Below are positions 8,175 to 16,561 of a stretch of DNA of 64,000 nt, piece by piece; position 1 is the first letter of the stretch, and the number at the start of each line of letters is the position of its first letter. The notes beneath the pieces were generated by a model. That model saw only the letters and a program-made list of their open reading frames with translations, did no database searches and had not been told where the DNA came from. The DNA comes from an uncultured Flavobacteriaceae bacterium (GTDB lineage: Bacteria; Bacteroidota; Bacteroidia; Flavobacteriales; Flavobacteriaceae). The stretch is from NCBI GenBank assembly GCA_947489085.1, contig CANLCJ010000017.1, positions 30,716 through 94,715 of the forward strand, written 5' to 3'. Made by a program: the position numbers and the translations under genes.

Positions 8175-9911
8175 ATGAATTGTTCCTTATTTACCAGGCA
8201 AACGAAATTAGTTTTTTCGGCTTGCCTACTCTCAATGTTTGCCTTCTTTAACAGTTGTGAAGACTCTGAGACGATAGTTGAAGAGCTTGCAGCTCAAGAA
8301 ATTGCAGACGATCTTCCAGAAGAAGAAGTTGCAGGGTTTGATGTTGATCCTGATAATTTTGTCGTGGTCAATACAGATAATGTTGTAGGGCCACTACAAA
8401 ACTTTTGGTCTACAAGACCAATTATAAACCAAACACGTTTTGCTGGCGCTAACTTTAGAAATAATATAGTTGCTCCTTTGCGTGCTTATGTAGATAATTA
8501 CAATATTGTGCGTTCTTTGGGTGGACGCTTAGATGATAGAAATACGTTTTTTAGAGGTGTTGACGAATTTGGTAATGTTATTACAGATTTCTCTGATTAT
8601 ATAAGAGATTTAAGAGGATTGTTTCTAACAGGAGTAGAGCCTAGAATTGTATTAGATAATGTGCCTTGGGAGATGTCTGGAGAGCGCATAGAGGAAACTT
8701 TTGGTAATGCAAGACCACCATTAGATTACGGTATTTGGAGACAATACATCAATGCTTTTTTACAAGCGTTAATTGACGAATTTGGTGCTTCAGAAGTAGA
8801 AACGTGGCGTTTTAGAATAGGTACAGAACCAAATTTAAATCCAGGCCATTGGTCAGGAACAATAGAAGAATATTATATTCATTACGATATTACTGTTGAC
8901 GAGGTTTTAAAAGTATTGCCAAATGCAAAAGTTGGTCCAGGTAACTTATTAACCGAACGTTCTGCTACGTTTACTACAGAAATAATAGATCACTTCGCCA
9001 CAGGTATTAATGCTGTAACTGGAGAGGTAGGTTCTCAAATGGATTTTTTCAGTATATCTTATTACGAACAATTAGATAGAAATTTTGTTAAGTTTAGTGG
9101 AATAGTACCTGCCTATAGAAGAGCACTAGACAGATATCCACAATTTGCAAATATTCCTTTCGATATTCAAGAATTTGGAATATTGCGAGATGAGAATGCA
9201 GTTAGAGGTGTTAGTTTAAACGATGGTGCTGAATTAGGCGCTAGTTGGTATGCTTCTATTATAAACATGGCTCTTGAAAATAGAATTAATGAAATTTACG
9301 ATTGGGGTCAAGAAATATCAGATACTGGTGGCTTACCATCTGGAAGACGTCATGTAACAGAAATGTTCCTAATGATGGAAGACGGAACAAGATTACAATC
9401 TGCACAGCCTACATCAATAGATAATGCAGTTACATCTGCGGGGGTAATACCTGTACTTAAGGAAGGTAGTATCTTTTTATTAGTGTACAACCACCATGCA
9501 TTAAGATCTAATAATGATGTGAGAGAACTATTCGTACAGGTAGAAGGTTCAGAAGTTAGTGCATCTCAAACATGGACAATGAATGAGTGGACTATTGACG
9601 AAAATAATGGAATCTTCTTAAATCAATTATATGATGACTTGAGAGCAGCAGGGATACAAGAAAACACAAGAGGTAGAATTTTTGGAACCAGAACCTCTGA
9701 TCGTTTTGATAGCTCTTGGCAAAATGTTTTCAACGCCAATAGAGCAAGATATGAGGAGTTATCTCAGTTACCTCAAACAGTAGAGGACGAGTTAGTTACG
9801 CGATCTAGTGAAAACACTATCGATTTAACTTTAGAAATGCCAGCACACAGTGTAAGATTAATTCAATTAACACCATCTAACTTGTTAAGTACAAACGGAT
9901 TTGGTAGATAA
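8175..9911 (+). CDS. Surface lipoprotein glycoside hydrolase, clan GH-A type (GH39-like)
   Basis: A 578-residue lipoprotein with lipobox FNSC at C28, followed by acidic residues (CEDSET), the Bacteroidota surface-export pattern. The body reads as a TIM-barrel glycosidase. WRFRIGTEPN supplies a candidate acid/base E218 at the end of strand 4, as in the NEP motif of clan GH-A. FDIQEFG supplies a candidate nucleophile E333 at strand 7. The C-terminal segment ending MPAHSVRLIQL (about 555-565) resembles the beta-sandwich of GH39/GH51 enzymes. The family assignment is tentative and the substrate unknown; no SusC/SusD pair or other polysaccharide-utilisation gene is adjacent. A strong terminator follows, so it is probably monocistronic. 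Confidence 0.65.
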   Translation: MNCSLFTRQTKLVFSACLLSMFAFFNSCEDSETIVEELAAQEIADDLPEEEVAGFDVDPDNFVVVNTDNVVGPLQNFWSTRPIINQTRFAGANFRNNIVAPLRAYVDNYNIVRSLGGRLDDRNTFFRGVDEFGNVITDFSDYIRDLRGLFLTGVEPRIVLDNVPWEMSGERIEETFGNARPPLDYGIWRQYINAFLQALIDEFGASEVETWRFRIGTEPNLNPGHWSGTIEEYYIHYDITVDEVLKVLPNAKVGPGNLLTERSATFTTEIIDHFATGINAVTGEVGSQMDFFSISYYEQLDRNFVKFSGIVPAYRRALDRYPQFANIPFDIQEFGILRDENAVRGVSLNDGAELGASWYASIINMALENRINEIYDWGQEISDTGGLPSGRRHVTEMFLMMEDGTRLQSAQPTSIDNAVTSAGVIPVLKEGSIFLLVYNHHALRSNNDVRELFVQVEGSEVSASQTWTMNEWTIDENNGIFLNQLYDDLRAAGIQENTRGRIFGTRTSDRFDSSWQNVFNANRARYEELSQLPQTVEDELVTRSSENTIDLTLEMPAHSVRLIQLTPSNLLSTNGFGR

Positions 9912-9946
9912 GATGCTAATACTATAAACGTATTATTACATTAATA

Positions 9947-9985
9947 AAAAACCTCCAAAAGTATTCAATACTTTTGGAGGTTTTT
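9947..9985 (+). terminator. Strong rho-independent terminator
   Basis: A perfect 19-base inverted repeat (9947-9965 and 9967-9985) centred on a single C, with the GC core CCTCC/GGAGG and flanking A and T runs. It can work in either direction, but it most likely ends the glycoside hydrolase transcript 36 bases after its stop. Confidence 0.85.
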
Positions 9986-10134
9986 GTTTAGAATATGATC
10001 TGTTCTATTTTAAATTTAGTTTTGTGTATGATAAAATTGCTTAAAGGTTTGAGCACTACTTTAAGTAAATGAAAGACGCTAGTTGTTAATTTAATTCAGG
10101 ATACATAATAAATGAATATTAAACAGTGAAATAC

Positions 10135-10163
10135 AAAAAACGCACCCCATTTGGATGCGCTTT
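10135..10163 (-). terminator. Terminator of the aspartate kinase gene
   Basis: On the minus strand, GCGCATCC and GGGGTGCG form a short GC-rich stem (one T-G pair) around a small loop, followed by six T residues (10140-10135). It lies about 30 bases after the aspartate kinase stop. Confidence 0.7.
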
Positions 10164-10193
10164 AGTGAAATTTAGGGGAAAATTATAACGAAT

Positions 10194-11516
10194 TTAAACC
10201 GTAGCAAAATCGAATAAATAGCTATTTAACTTTTGTAAAGTTTTAATTTTATTAGACGTATCTACTAATAAAGAAATATTGTTATTGCTTCCACCGTAAG
10301 ATATCATTCTAATTTTAACATCTCTAAGGATTTGAAATAATTTATGGGTGCCAGCGTCATTAACTATGGCATGGCCTACCAAGCACACAATACTTTGGTT
10401 TTTGTCGACCTCTATAGAAGCAAAGGTTTCTAAGTCGGATACAATTTCTTGAAGTCTGCTGTCATCATCAATCGTTAAAGACACAGCAACTTCCGAGGTT
10501 GTAATCATGTCGATAGAAGTTTCGTAGGTTTCAAAAATTTCAAAAACCTTTTTTAGAAACCCGTGCGCTTGTAACATTCTGCCAGACTTAATTTTTATAG
10601 CAGTAATAGTGTCTTTTGCGGCTATAGCCTTAATGCCTGTTTCGGTATGGTGGTGTGTTATGGACGTTCCAAGAGCTTCAGGATCCATAGTGTTTTTTAA
10701 ACGTACAGGAATACCATCTTTTTTTACAGGTAAAACAGTTTGCGGATGCAATATTTTAGCTCCAAAGTATGCAAGCTCAGCAGCCTCGTCAAAAGATAAA
10801 TTAGAAATTGGTTTCGTGCCTTCTACATGTCTGGGGTCGTTATTATGCATCCCATCAATATCAGTCCAAATTTGCACTTCTTCAGCCTTAATAGCAGCAC
10901 CTATAATAGTAGCCGTGTAGTCGCTCCCTCCGCGTTGTAAATTAGAAACCTCTCCATTAACATCCAGGCAAATAAAGCCCTGTGTAATGTATATGTCAGC
11001 CTGTTCAGAGGTGTTTAAAATATCTGAAAGGTCTTTCGCTATAGCATCGAAATTAGGCTCTTTAACAGCATCTGTCTTCATAAAATCTAAAGCAGGTAGC
11101 AAAGTAGAAGCAATACCTTCTTGTCTTAGATAACAATTAAACATGAAAGTAGAAAGTAATTCACCCTGAGCTAAAATTTCATTTTCTAATACTTGGGTAT
11201 AAGTACTACTTGTAGCAGCTTTTAAAACATCAAAACGGCTATTAACATAGTTCGTAGCTTCCGTATGTAGTGCTGCATCTGTAAGTAGCGTTTTAAGCAC
11301 AGGAATATAAGTGTCTAGCAAGACGTTAACAGCATGTAAAGCGTCTGTTTTGTCTTTGTTTTCTATAGCTTTTGCAATAGCAACTAAACTATTAGTAGTG
11401 CCAGACATAGCAGAGAGCACAACGATTTTCTTTTCGCCATTATCAATTATGCTTTTAACATTGGCCATATTCTCAACAGAGCCAACAGACGTTCCTCCAA
11501 ACTTTAATACTTTCAT
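10194..11516 (-). CDS. lysC: Monofunctional aspartate kinase
   Basis: Phosphorylates aspartate, the first step towards lysine, diaminopimelate, methionine and threonine. The 440 residues begin with the nucleotide-binding KFGGTSVGS (5-13) and contain the substrate-site block LQRGGSDYTATIIGAAI. The last ~140 residues carry tandem ACT-like regulatory folds (for example TIDDDSRLQEIV and ISLLVDTSN), which normally bind inhibitory lysine or threonine. There is no homoserine dehydrogenase fusion. CAAAAGTA at 11536-11543 (TACTTTTG on the minus strand) is a probable -7 element. Divergent from it is an ACT-like protein (11616), which may be related in regulation. Confidence 0.92.
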   Translation of the reverse strand: MKVLKFGGTSVGSVENMANVKSIIDNGEKKIVVLSAMSGTTNSLVAIAKAIENKDKTDALHAVNVLLDTYIPVLKTLLTDAALHTEATNYVNSRFDVLKAATSSTYTQVLENEILAQGELLSTFMFNCYLRQEGIASTLLPALDFMKTDAVKEPNFDAIAKDLSDILNTSEQADIYITQGFICLDVNGEVSNLQRGGSDYTATIIGAAIKAEEVQIWTDIDGMHNNDPRHVEGTKPISNLSFDEAAELAYFGAKILHPQTVLPVKKDGIPVRLKNTMDPEALGTSITHHHTETGIKAIAAKDTITAIKIKSGRMLQAHGFLKKVFEIFETYETSIDMITTSEVAVSLTIDDDSRLQEIVSDLETFASIEVDKNQSIVCLVGHAIVNDAGTHKLFQILRDVKIRMISYGGSNNNISLLVDTSNKIKTLQKLNSYLFDFATV

Positions 11517-11615
11517 TTCTTTTAATTTTGAAGTACAAAAGTAGAATAGGAAAGGGAACTGGATGTATTTTTACAAAAAAAGATTTATTTTTGCACAAAT
11601 TGTTAAATAATTAAC
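11517..11615. promoter_or_regulatory. Divergent promoter region between lysC and the ACT-like gene
   Basis: The minus strand carries TACTTTTG (11543-11536), 20 bases before the lysC ATG. The plus strand carries TATTTTTG (11586-11593), 23 bases before the ATG at 11616. Both fit TAnnTTTG. The two boxes are about 42 bases apart, so one regulator could act on both. Confidence 0.5.
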
Positions 11616-12272
11616 ATGAAAACAGTGTCGAACTGCGTAGAAGATATTTTAATTACACAGCCTTATTTGGAAGAAGCCCTAGCGAGAAACATTATTAATT
11701 TTAGCGCACTGGCGGTAGAATTAACCGAACCCATAAGTAAAATGCTAAAAAAGGAGGTAAAACCAGGTGCAATAATGATGGCTTTAAGGCGCTACAATCC
11801 ACCTCCAACTTTGGGTAATACGATTAAAATGAAGAAAGTGATACAGAATTTGGGAGATATTACGGTACGCTCTAATCTAACAGACTTTACAGTTAAAAAT
11901 TCTAAGACATTAATAGATAACCATGCTAAAATATTAGAACGCATTAATGCAGAAGATAAACTATTCTACACATTTACGCGAGGTATACATGAAAGTAATA
12001 TTATTGTATCTAGCATATTAAACGACTTTATAAACACGCACCTAAAACACGAATTTTTCATTGCAATTCAAAAAAACCTTTCAGCTATAAGCATCAATTT
12101 ACCGCAAGATAACTCTAAAATAGCAGGATTGTATTATCATTTTTTTAAGCGTCTGGCCTGGGAAGGTGTCGTGCTTTACGAAGTAATATCTACAACCAAC
12201 GAGTTTACAATACTTGTAGAAGATGAGTATGTAGATAAAGCTTTTACAGCCATTAAAAAGGTGAAGGGGTAA
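11616..12272 (+). CDS. Uncharacterised protein with ACT-like C-terminal domain
   Basis: A 218-residue cytoplasmic protein with no signal peptide or membrane segment. The N-terminal third (about 1-70, PYLEEALARNIINFSALAVEL) is helical and resembles a small DNA-binding or dimerisation segment, but I cannot name it. The C-terminal ~65 residues (SAISINLPQDNSKIAGLYYHFFKRLAWEGV and VISTTNEFTILVEDEYVDKAF) have the pattern of the aspartokinase ACT fold: a strand, a helix, then an STxxEFxILV strand. It is divergent from lysC, so a role as an amino-acid-sensing regulator of aspartate-family synthesis is a reasonable inference, but unproven. Confidence 0.6.
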   Translation: MKTVSNCVEDILITQPYLEEALARNIINFSALAVELTEPISKMLKKEVKPGAIMMALRRYNPPPTLGNTIKMKKVIQNLGDITVRSNLTDFTVKNSKTLIDNHAKILERINAEDKLFYTFTRGIHESNIIVSSILNDFINTHLKHEFFIAIQKNLSAISINLPQDNSKIAGLYYHFFKRLAWEGVVLYEVISTTNEFTILVEDEYVDKAFTAIKKVKG

Positions 12273-12282
12273 CTTTTTAATA

Positions 12283-12443
12283 GAAGTGATTTAAACTTTT
12301 TAAATTCTAGCGAAAATTCTAGATTTTTTGTTCAATTGAAATATTTTTAGAAGTTCATGGCAGCGCTATGGACTAAGAAAAAGACAAACATTGAATGAAA
12401 AAGAAGTTTTTTATAGCGAATTGAAAAAAGTTTAAATCACTTC
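12283..12443. mobile_element. MITE-like inverted-repeat element
   Basis: The terminal repeats GAAGTGATTTAAACTTTTT (12283-12301) and its perfect 19-base complement (12425-12443) enclose 123 bases with no coding frame. ATA flanks both ends (12280-12282 and 12444-12446), a possible 3-bp target duplication. Similarity of the arms continues imperfectly inwards (AAATTCTAGCGA against CAATTCGCTA). A 15-base part of the terminal repeat, AGTTTAAATCACTTC, recurs alone at 38037-38051. The structure fits a non-autonomous transposon remnant. The parent element is not in the window, and a long mRNA hairpin is the alternative. Confidence 0.5.
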
Positions 12444-12468
12444 ATAAGATCACACTTAAATTTTAAAG

Positions 12469-12487
12469 ACGCTTTTTAGCGTTTTTT
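12469..12487 (+). terminator. Small rho-independent terminator
   Basis: ACGCT (12469-12473), TTTT loop, AGCGT (12478-12482), then a T run to 12487. It would end transcripts from the ACT-like gene or from within the inverted-repeat element, just before the hydrolase promoter (TATCTTTG at 12500-12507). Confidence 0.5.
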
Positions 12488-12524
12488 ATGGAGCGATTTT
12501 ATCTTTGCACTTTAACAATTAGAA

Positions 12525-13298
12525 ATGATTTTAGAGTATAAAGGCACACCTGTATTCTATACAGACGAAGGTAAAGGTGCAGTAGTAGTATTGCTACACG
12601 GGTTTCTGGAGAGTAGTTATATTTGGGCAGATGTAAAGACAAGCTTGGCCAAGCGTTACAGAGTAGTTTGTATAGATTTGTTGGGGCATGGGCAATCAGG
12701 GTGCTTAGGTTACATCCATACTATGGAACTTATGGCAGAGACTGTTTGTGCCGTCTTAAAACAGTTAAAGATTAGACGCTCTACTCTTATTGGACATTCT
12801 ATGGGAGGCTATGTTGCTCTGGCATACGCCGAAAAATACCCAGACAATGTTAAAGGCTTGTGTCTGGCTAACTCTACCGCCCAAGCAGACAGTGAGGAAC
12901 GAAAACTAAACAGAGATAGAGCCATAGAAGCCATAAAGACAAACCATAAAACCTTTATTAGGATGGCTATTTCTAATCTTTTTAGACCTAAGAACCGTAA
13001 GCTGTATGCAAACGAGATAAAAGCATTAAAAAAAGAAGCTTTAAAAACGCCAATACAAGGTGTTATAGCGGCTCTAGAAGGGATGAAAATAAGAATAGAT
13101 AGAGAAGCACTTTTACATTTTGGCCCTTACAAAAAAATGATAATTATAGGACGAAAAGACCCTGTTTTAGACTACCAAACATTATACAGCCAAGCAAAAG
13201 AGTCTTGTGCAGAAATTTTAGTTTTTCCAGACGGACATATGAGTTTTATCGAAAATAAGGATGAATTTTTAAAAGGATTAATGCATTTCATCGAATAA
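12525..13298 (+). CDS. Alpha/beta-fold hydrolase
   Basis: A 257-residue cytoplasmic hydrolase of the esterase/lipase superfamily. The full catalytic set is visible: oxyanion-hole HGF (25-27), nucleophile S92 in GHSMGGY, acid D212 (GRKDPV) and H238 (PDGHMSF). The lid region (about 120-195) is short and Lys/Arg-rich. TATCTTTG at 12500-12507 is the likely -7 box, 17 bases before the ATG. Substrate cannot be told from sequence; the overall form resembles the MhpC/BioH/proline iminopeptidase-like group. It is probably transcribed alone. Confidence 0.85.
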   Translation: MILEYKGTPVFYTDEGKGAVVVLLHGFLESSYIWADVKTSLAKRYRVVCIDLLGHGQSGCLGYIHTMELMAETVCAVLKQLKIRRSTLIGHSMGGYVALAYAEKYPDNVKGLCLANSTAQADSEERKLNRDRAIEAIKTNHKTFIRMAISNLFRPKNRKLYANEIKALKKEALKTPIQGVIAALEGMKIRIDREALLHFGPYKKMIIIGRKDPVLDYQTLYSQAKESCAEILVFPDGHMSFIENKDEFLKGLMHFIE

Positions 13299-13377
13299 TT
13301 ATACATCACAACGATATATTTGTATTTTTTATCTATATTTAAGATGCCTTAAAATTTGAAAATCAAAAACTTAACCC

Positions 13378-13644
13378 ATGGAATACAAAACGACCCAACC
13401 AAAATTTATTCCCACATTGTATTGTAATCTTTTTGGACATAGTTACTATGTGTCTAAAAAGGTTACCTACCATGTTAAAGAGTACACCTGTAGCCATTGC
13501 AAAAAGCAATTAACAACCAGTAGCAATGGAAATTTGGTAGAATTAACACCTAAATTTAAAGAGATTAATGCCATTCTGGAACGCATACACCAATCTAGAA
13601 GGCAAAGATCAAAGAAGAAATCGTTAATTTCACCGATTTACTAA
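13378..13644 (+). CDS. Small Cys/His protein, paralogue 1
   Basis: An 88-residue cytoplasmic protein with no known function. A conserved core (C16, FGH with H21, H32, C38 and C41 in EYTCSHCKKQLTT) suggests a zinc-binding site of the form C-x4-H ... H-x5-C-x2-C. This is followed by NGNLVELTPKFKEIN. The core repeats closely in the neighbouring 92-residue gene, so the pair is a tandem duplication. The C-terminus is very basic (RRQRSKKK). Small proteins of this type occur across Flavobacteriaceae; the zinc role is inferred. Confidence 0.7.
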   Translation: MEYKTTQPKFIPTLYCNLFGHSYYVSKKVTYHVKEYTCSHCKKQLTTSSNGNLVELTPKFKEINAILERIHQSRRQRSKKKSLISPIY

Positions 13645-13719
13645 CCGATAGCGCACAATTTTTATTTTATTTTACTACATTGTTGATTCCCTTGGTATTA
13701 ATAATAGCAAAACATTAAA

Positions 13720-13998
13720 ATGAAAAACCTCCACTGTATGCTTTTCGGGCACACTTACCAAGTGTCTAGAAATGTAACTTACCACGTAAAAGAATACGAA
13801 TGTACTGTCTGCAAAAATCAACTTACTACAAATGCACAGGGAAATTTAGTGAAGTTGACGCCTAAGTTTAAAGAAATAAACGACGTTCTAGAGCGTGTAC
13901 ACAACAAAAAAAACAGAATAAAGTTAAAAGCTGATACGCCACCAAACAAAGACTTGCTCGTATTTAGTCATCAAAATTTTTCCAACCCTGAGCCTTGA
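13720..13998 (+). CDS. Small Cys/His protein, paralogue 2
   Basis: A 92-residue tandem paralogue of the preceding gene, with the same arrangement: C6, H11 (LFGH), H22 (YHVKEY), C28 and C31, then GNLVKLTPKFKEINDVLERVH. The two differ mainly in the C-terminal tail, which here overlaps the 3' end of convergent thiL by 35 bases. The tail residues after about 75 are therefore constrained by the other strand. Function unknown; a zinc-binding role is inferred from the Cys/His spacing. Confidence 0.68.
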   Translation: MKNLHCMLFGHTYQVSRNVTYHVKEYECTVCKNQLTTNAQGNLVKLTPKFKEINDVLERVHNKKNRIKLKADTPPNKDLLVFSHQNFSNPEP

Positions 13999-15010
13999 GC
14001 TCGATTTTAGATTCTGCACGCGTTACTAAATGTTTTCCAGAAGTATGTTCTGTAATATAACCAATTACAGATAAATTTGGGTTGCCTTTAATTTTAGGGA
14101 AATCGTCTTGGCTAATTGTAAATAACAATTCGTAATCCTCGCCACCATTAAGTGCCACGGTGGTGCTATCTATATTAAATTCTTCGCAAACAGAAATAAC
14201 CTGTGGATCTAAAGGTATTTTAGATTCATATAGATCACAGCCAACATTGCTATGTTTGCACAGGTGCATAATTTCAGAAGACAAGCCATCGCTTACATCG
14301 ATCATAGCTGTAGGTTTAACATCTAAAGCTTCTAGTAATTCAACAATATCCTTTCGCGCTTCTGGTTTAAGTTGGCGTTCAATTATATATGTATAACCGT
14401 CAAGATCTGGCTGATTGTTAGGATTTACTTTATAGACTTCCTTTTCACGTTCCAAAACTTGTAGCCCCATATACGCAGCACCTAAATCGCCAGAGACTAC
14501 CAATAAATCGTTAGGTTTAGCACCGCTTCTGTACACCGCTTTATTTGGAGCTACTTTACCAATAGCAGTAACAGATATAAGTAAACCCGTAGTAGAAGAA
14601 GTGGTATCGCCACCAACAACATCAATGTTATAAATTTTAGCCGCAGTTTCAATGCCAGCATACAATTCTTCCAGAGCCTCTAAAGGAAATCTGTTAGATA
14701 CAGCAATAGACACAGTAACTTGAGTGGCTTCTGCGTTCATGGCATACACATCAGATAAATTAACAACAATAGATTTATATCCCAAATGTTTAAGAGGCGC
14801 ATAACTCAAGTCGAAATGCACACCTTCAACTAAAAGATCTGTAGTAACTACAACGTTTCTATCTTCAAAATTTAAAACAGCAGCATCGTCTCCTATGCCG
14901 TGCACCGTAGACGATTGTTTAATGTTAAAGTGTTTTGTTAAATGGTCTATAAGTCCAAATTCGCCTAGGTGGCTTAAAGCTGTATGCTGTTGGTTTTTAT
15001 CTTCTATCAT
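13964..15010 (-). CDS. thiL: Thiamine-monophosphate kinase
   Basis: Catalyses the last step of TPP synthesis, phosphorylation of thiamine phosphate. The 348 residues show the PurM-like ATP-binding features of ThiL: GIGDDAAV, VVTTDLLVEGVHFDL, VGGDTTSS, MIDVSDGLSSEI and ALNGGEDYELLFT. Length is normal for the family. It is not in the main thiamine operon (21.3-32.6 kb), and no TPP riboswitch was seen upstream. Its 3' end overlaps the small Cys/His gene. Confidence 0.93.
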   Translation of the reverse strand: MIEDKNQQHTALSHLGEFGLIDHLTKHFNIKQSSTVHGIGDDAAVLNFEDRNVVVTTDLLVEGVHFDLSYAPLKHLGYKSIVVNLSDVYAMNAEATQVTVSIAVSNRFPLEALEELYAGIETAAKIYNIDVVGGDTTSSTTGLLISVTAIGKVAPNKAVYRSGAKPNDLLVVSGDLGAAYMGLQVLEREKEVYKVNPNNQPDLDGYTYIIERQLKPEARKDIVELLEALDVKPTAMIDVSDGLSSEIMHLCKHSNVGCDLYESKIPLDPQVISVCEEFNIDSTTVALNGGEDYELLFTISQDDFPKIKGNPNLSVIGYITEHTSGKHLVTRAESKIELKAQGWKNFDD

Positions 15011-15191
15011 ACTGCAAAAATAAGAACCTTTTTAATTTATCGGGTACATAGGGTTACAATTCAAAAACAATTTAAGAATAAAGCTAATACACAATAACAT
15101 TAGAAGAGATCTGCTTAGCAGGTAAATGTTAAAATTGCTAAGATTTTAGAATGTAATAGGGGATCAGTTACAAATTACTAGGATAATGGTT

Positions 15192-15199
15192 TAAATTTG
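15192..15199 (+). promoter_or_regulatory. Promoter -7 box of the four-lipoprotein operon
   Basis: TAAATTTG fits TAnnTTTG. The inferred transcription start near 15206 lies only a few bases before an in-frame ATG at 15212, which argues for the downstream ATG at 15287 as the true start of the first gene. Confidence 0.5.
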
Positions 15200-15286
15200 T
15201 GATGCAACCCTATGCTTTTAGCAATAAATAAGCTAGGGTTATCGTTTATAAATAACTTTCTTAACAGACAAACTAAATCTAGTAAC

Positions 15287-16546
15287 ATGCGCATAATAAG
15301 AACCCAAAAAGTAGCACTTCTAGCTTATTTTATGTTAGTAGTTTTTCTAGTTTCCTGTGGCGGGAACGATGACGATGGCTCGCAGGTAGTAAATGAAATA
15401 GATGAACCTGTTACAGGGGCATGCAATCAAGGTTTAGCTTTAGGTATGTTTCCTTGCAATGGTTACGATTTAATGTTTAACATGCCATTAAGTGTTTTTG
15501 GGGCTCAAGCAGCTAACGATTCTTGGGGATGGACGGACCCAGAAACAGGTAAAGAGTATGCCATTATAGCCACAGACCGAAACACCAATTTCGTAGACAT
15601 ATCGAATGTTGAAAATCCAGTTTATTTAGGTAGTGTGCCAACGGCAACAATTCCTAGCCCGTGGCGAGATGTAAAAGTATATGGAAATCATGCTTATATT
15701 GTGGCAGATAATGCAATAGGAGAGGATAGCCATGGTCTGCAAGTTTTCGACTTAACGCGTTTGCGTAATGTAGAAAATCCACCTCAGGAATTCCAACCAG
15801 ATACGCGTTTAGAGGAAATTGGGCGTGCGCATAATGTGGTAGTAAACCCAGAAACAGCTTTTATTTATGCTGTTGGTGGTAACAGAGCTAATGCCTTTTC
15901 TGGAGGGCCTATTTTTATAAATGTAGAAAACCCAGGAAACCCCGTAATTGTAGGTGGTTTTGGAGAAGGCGAATACTCGCACGATGCACAGGTAGTTACC
16001 TATAATGGCCCAGATACCGATTATACAGGACGAGAAATTTTAATTGGTAGTAATGAAAACGAAGTGGTTATTGCAGATGTAACGGACAAAGCCAATCCAG
16101 TAGCAATTTCTACGATAAGCTATGCAAATTTAGGATATGTACACCAAGGCTGGTTTACAGAAGACATGCGTTACTTTATAGTAGGCGACGAGCTGGACGA
16201 ACAGCAAATAGGTAACAATACGCGATTAATTGTTTTAGACTTTAACGACTTAGATAACCCGCAATTTCACTTTAATTACTTTGCCGATAACGCCGCTGTA
16301 GACCATAATGGATATGTTATAGGAAACACATATTACCAAGCCAGTTACCGTGCAGGGTTACGCGTTTTAGATATATCGAATATATCAGGGCGTATGTTTA
16401 CAGAAACAGGCTTTTTCGATACATTTCCAGAAGATAATAGTACCGCTTTTAACGGTGCATGGAATGTGTACCCTTTTTTTGAAAGTGGAAATATTGTGAT
16501 TAGTGATATAGAACGAGGCCTTTTTGTGGTTAGAAAGAGCGAATAG
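15287..16546 (+). CDS. Choice-of-anchor B family lipoprotein (LVIVD beta-propeller)
   Basis: A lipoprotein of about 419 residues. The ATG at 15287 is chosen over the in-frame ATG at 15212: it gives a normal lipoprotein signal (MRIIRTQKVALLAYF, lipobox VSC at C24) and leaves a proper leader. Acidic residues follow the Cys (GGNDDD), so surface exposure is likely. The body holds the choice-of-anchor B pattern and LVIVD-type repeats: TNFVDISNVENPVYLGSV, LQVFDLTRLRNV, PIFINVENPGNPVIVGGF, EVVIADVTDKANPVAI and LRVLDIS. These are read as blades of a beta-propeller. It is the first gene of an operon with a second propeller, an MbnP-like protein and a di-haem peroxidase. No enzymatic motif was seen. 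Confidence 0.82.
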   Translation: MRIIRTQKVALLAYFMLVVFLVSCGGNDDDGSQVVNEIDEPVTGACNQGLALGMFPCNGYDLMFNMPLSVFGAQAANDSWGWTDPETGKEYAIIATDRNTNFVDISNVENPVYLGSVPTATIPSPWRDVKVYGNHAYIVADNAIGEDSHGLQVFDLTRLRNVENPPQEFQPDTRLEEIGRAHNVVVNPETAFIYAVGGNRANAFSGGPIFINVENPGNPVIVGGFGEGEYSHDAQVVTYNGPDTDYTGREILIGSNENEVVIADVTDKANPVAISTISYANLGYVHQGWFTEDMRYFIVGDELDEQQIGNNTRLIVLDFNDLDNPQFHFNYFADNAAVDHNGYVIGNTYYQASYRAGLRVLDISNISGRMFTETGFFDTFPEDNSTAFNGAWNVYPFFESGNIVISDIERGLFVVRKSE

Positions 16547-16561
16547 TGTTACGAGTTTAAA

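Noticed and set aside
12283..12443. Complete insertion sequence
   Set aside because: Only 161 bases with no transposase frame; at most a non-autonomous element.
15212..15286. Upstream start for the choice-of-anchor B lipoprotein
   Set aside because: It would begin only a few bases after the inferred transcription start and would bury the lipoprotein signal; the ATG at 15287 is better on both counts.
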